Below, in pieces: positions 61,884 through 64,000 of a stretch of DNA of 64,000 nt. The notes below the pieces were generated by a model, which saw nothing but the letters and a program-made list of their open reading frames with translations, searched no databases and had not been told where the DNA came from. This stretch comes from Stygiobacter sp043807765 (GTDB taxonomy: Bacteria; Bacteroidota; Ignavibacteria; Ignavibacteriales; Melioribacteraceae), in assembly GCA_043807765.1 (NCBI GenBank), contig JAZDFQ010000044.1, positions 14,092 to 78,091 on the forward strand, given 5' to 3'. The position numbers were made by a program, and so were the translations under genes. Each line of letters begins with the position of its first letter. The first letter of the stretch is position 1.

Positions 61884-63815
61884 ATGAAGATAAAAATGAA
61901 AGTCCGTTACATCCTTATGCTTTTGGGAATGACAACAGTATCCTTTGCTCAAGTATCCGATATACTAACTTCTTCCATTCGAGTATATGAAGCCAAGAGA
62001 CCAAAAAAGCTTTACTCGTCCATCAAGCAAAACGAAGTTGACATCAACGGAATCATTGCGATCAAATTTGACCAAGAGAAAATTTCTGCCGCATTGGCAA
62101 ATATTCCGGGAAAAGCAAATGCTGAAGCTGAAGAGTATTCGGCTAGAATTAAACAGCTGCGGTCTCTTCTTTCTTTAGTACAAGACTTCACTGCTAAAGG
62201 GAAAAAGCTTTTTGCCGAAGGGGACATGAATGATGAGGAATGGGAAGATTATGCGGCAGCCGGCTTAAATTTCTATGACGAATTTGAACCATATATTGCA
62301 TCGCTTCCGAATAGTAAGGAAGTAACTGCGGATTATAATAAGCTGGTTGCATACCCGGTTGAGGCTTCTCAATATGTTAACCGGTTAATTATGGAAGAGT
62401 TAAAAAAGTTGAACGAACTGAGTCTTAAAGTTAAGGTAGGTGAGAAAAAATTTTCATTACAAATTACCGGCAAATATCTGTCAAAGGATGGAGAAAGAAT
62501 GTTAAATATTCCCGGTTATTTTGATGCTGACACTGATAATCCGACCGAATACCAAAAAGTTAAGTTCAATTTTTCCAAAGAAGAAAAAGATGCTATTCGT
62601 GAACAAGAAGAGGCATACCGAAAACTAATTCAATTAAAGGATGACTTTGAATCGGTCAAAAAAGAATTTGTTGTTGAAATCAGTACACTCGTAGAATCTC
62701 TTAGGAACATAAAAGACGCCGGCGCAAATATTTTGAAATATGATTTTAGCCATTTCCCGGTAGAAAGTGTGCTAAATAATTTCTGGACCGGGTTGCCCGC
62801 CCAGCAAAAAGATAAGCTAAAGAATATTTATAACTCTTCAATTGCTTTGTCAAAAGAAATTAGCATTCTAAGCTTATCACTTAAAAAAAATCTGCTGGAA
62901 TTTGAAAATATCTTAAGCGATCTAAAAAGCGGCAATTCCAAAACTTCCAGCGATGCAATGTTTTTAATTCTTGGTGGGATTGATGATATTATCAATCAAA
63001 TTGGGTCAACAGCAAAAATAATCGTCAGTGTAAAAGAAAAATCTACCCAATTAGGAGAAATGATTAACACTCTTACAGCAAAAGATTTTGAAGCTATTTC
63101 AGCCAATGCAGTAAAAACATTAGGTGAATTACCCGAAGTCGCCAACTTCTTTTCAAGCTTGAGTTCTTTCAAGGGAAATTTGAGTTCTATTGTTGACCTT
63201 TCCAAGAAGACCGCAGATAAATATTTGGGCCCTCTGCTAAAGCAAATTCAAACTGAAGATTATAAAGAAGCCTTGCAAAAACAGATAGCTTTAACTATGA
63301 ATCTTTCACCAGAGCTTCTCAAAAATATTCAAGTCCGCAATCAAGATGAATTGATGAATACAAGCATTAATCTGCTGGACTATCAGAACCGTAATAATGG
63401 AGATTATATAAAACTAAGAATCTTAATTAAAGACGATTTGGCTATAGAAGCCGACGAGCAATACACAATCAAAATAAACAGTTTTGAATGGAACAGCACG
63501 TTATACACCGGCTTAATATTTGTTAAGAAAAACACCGAACGGGAATTCTATCCGACAGTAAGCGTAAGCTGGATGCTAAAATATTGGGGTCGTCAAGAAC
63601 TAAGTTCTAGGGAGTTTTTGAATTCCTTTGGAATCGGGTTTCATACAACAACTTTGGTGATTGATAATAATAAAACTCAGATTGGAGTAGGTCCATCGTT
63701 CCATGTCTTTAATAATTTAATTCAAGTTGGCTTTGGGTGGAATCTGGGTGCAAATGCGAGTCCATACTATTTTGCCGGAATTGGGCTGATTGATCTTTTA
63801 AACAAGGTGAAATAA
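61884..63815 (+). CDS. Large exported protein, helical with barrel-like C-terminus
   Basis: A 643-residue protein that I do not recognise. The signal peptide (MKIKMKVRYILMLLGMTTVS, cleavage after FAQ) is followed by a long mainly helical region (about 60-500) with heptad-like stretches (EEKDAIREQEEAYRKLIQLK). The last 150 residues (about 495-643) are strand-rich: YTIKINSFEWNSTLYTGLIF, YPTVSVSWMLKYWG, FGIGFHTTTLVID and NASPYYFAGIGLIDLLNKV, resembling an outer-membrane barrel or surface domain. It is coupled to the 127-residue protein. No enzyme motif is seen. Confidence 0.62.
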   Translation: MKIKMKVRYILMLLGMTTVSFAQVSDILTSSIRVYEAKRPKKLYSSIKQNEVDINGIIAIKFDQEKISAALANIPGKANAEAEEYSARIKQLRSLLSLVQDFTAKGKKLFAEGDMNDEEWEDYAAAGLNFYDEFEPYIASLPNSKEVTADYNKLVAYPVEASQYVNRLIMEELKKLNELSLKVKVGEKKFSLQITGKYLSKDGERMLNIPGYFDADTDNPTEYQKVKFNFSKEEKDAIREQEEAYRKLIQLKDDFESVKKEFVVEISTLVESLRNIKDAGANILKYDFSHFPVESVLNNFWTGLPAQQKDKLKNIYNSSIALSKEISILSLSLKKNLLEFENILSDLKSGNSKTSSDAMFLILGGIDDIINQIGSTAKIIVSVKEKSTQLGEMINTLTAKDFEAISANAVKTLGELPEVANFFSSLSSFKGNLSSIVDLSKKTADKYLGPLLKQIQTEDYKEALQKQIALTMNLSPELLKNIQVRNQDELMNTSINLLDYQNRNNGDYIKLRILIKDDLAIEADEQYTIKINSFEWNSTLYTGLIFVKKNTEREFYPTVSVSWMLKYWGRQELSSREFLNSFGIGFHTTTLVIDNNKTQIGVGPSFHVFNNLIQVGFGWNLGANASPYYFAGIGLIDLLNKVK

Positions 63816-63866
63816 GCGGATTACTTTTTCTGCTAGGAGGCCGTTTCAAAATATATTACTAACTGA

Positions 63867-64000
63867 AGTTACGCACTTTGTGATTTCTTGGTGCTTTTGT
63901 GACTTGGTGGCAAAGGAAAATATAAGAAATCGAGCCACTAGGGCACAAAGTCACCAAGTTTCACTAAGAAAACTTCATAAAGTTCAGCTCTTGCGTAACT
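63867..64000. repeat. Palindromic element reaching the window edge
   Basis: A segment of about 134 bp bounded by agttacgca (63867-63875) and its exact reverse complement tgcgtaact (63992-64000). Inside, cttggtgcttttgtgacttg and the later gggcacaaagtcaccaagtt are partly complementary, so the whole can fold. Its ends share ttacgca with the element at 25320-25453, and it has the same length. No gene is present. It may continue beyond the window. Confidence 0.55.

Overview
The window is AT-rich (roughly one third G+C by eye) and looks like a chromosomal segment of a member of the Ignavibacteria (Bacteroidota/Chlorobi side). The main evidence is two secreted proteins ending in the type IX secretion sorting tail typical of that group (a QNYPNPFNPTT motif followed by a beta-rich tail ending in KMILxK). 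Supporting evidence is the mix of DUF5666, DUF2911 and PIG-L/SSS genes, many lipoproteins, and many two-component proteins. No rRNA, tRNA or CRISPR array was seen.

Layout. (a) 1-3.4 kb: the 3' part of a chemoreceptor, an acyl-ACP desaturase and two copies of a short inverted-repeat element. (b) 3.4-13.4 kb, all on the minus strand: an S41 peptidase lipoprotein coupled to an outer-membrane-like protein, small oxidoreductases, an HEFGH membrane protein, two exported proteins, and a LytTR regulator with its LytS-like kinase. Paired 15-bp direct repeats with a 20-bp period lie upstream of the two exported-protein genes and are candidate LytTR sites. (c) 14.0-23.3 kb, plus strand: seven signalling proteins (PAS/GAF kinases and receiver proteins). 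(d) 23.5-31.9 kb: lipoproteins and exported proteins, including a DUF5666-repeat protein split by a frameshift. (e) 32.2-37.3 kb, minus strand: DUF2911 protein, PIG-L deacetylase, an overlooked 48-residue membrane protein and an SSS symporter. (f) 38.0-45.7 kb, plus strand: a sulfur/redox/metalloid cluster. It holds a decayed rhodanese, an SQR-like flavoprotein, DUF1847, a decayed ArsR-like regulator, a TlpA-like thioredoxin, a small membrane protein, a thioredoxin-thioredoxin reductase fusion and an ArsM-like methyltransferase. It ends with a 30-residue Cys-containing peptide, a hairpin, a radical SAM/SPASM enzyme and a second methyltransferase. This last part looks like a RiPP (ribosomally made, enzymatically modified peptide) locus attached to arsenic or thiol chemistry, and is the best candidate for an undescribed system. 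(g) 46.5-49.8 kb, minus strand: a large beta-helix/FN3-like secreted protein followed by a 30-residue membrane peptide. (h) 51-61.3 kb, plus strand: a type I restriction-modification locus broken up by inserted cassettes. (i) 61.5-63.8 kb: two unrecognised genes, then a repeat element running to the window edge.

The restriction locus reads hsdR, TcmP, DUF5131 protein, hairpin repeat, hsdM, MNT/HEPN pair, second hsdM 3' end, second MNT/HEPN pair, hsdS 5' remnant, inverted-repeat element, two truncated DUF1016-type genes (one apparently fused to a KilA-N-like piece), hairpin repeat, hsdS. Remnants of hsdM and hsdS beside the inserts show repeated cassette exchange at one defence locus.

Functions are assigned from motifs read by eye and knowledge of the families; no database search was run.
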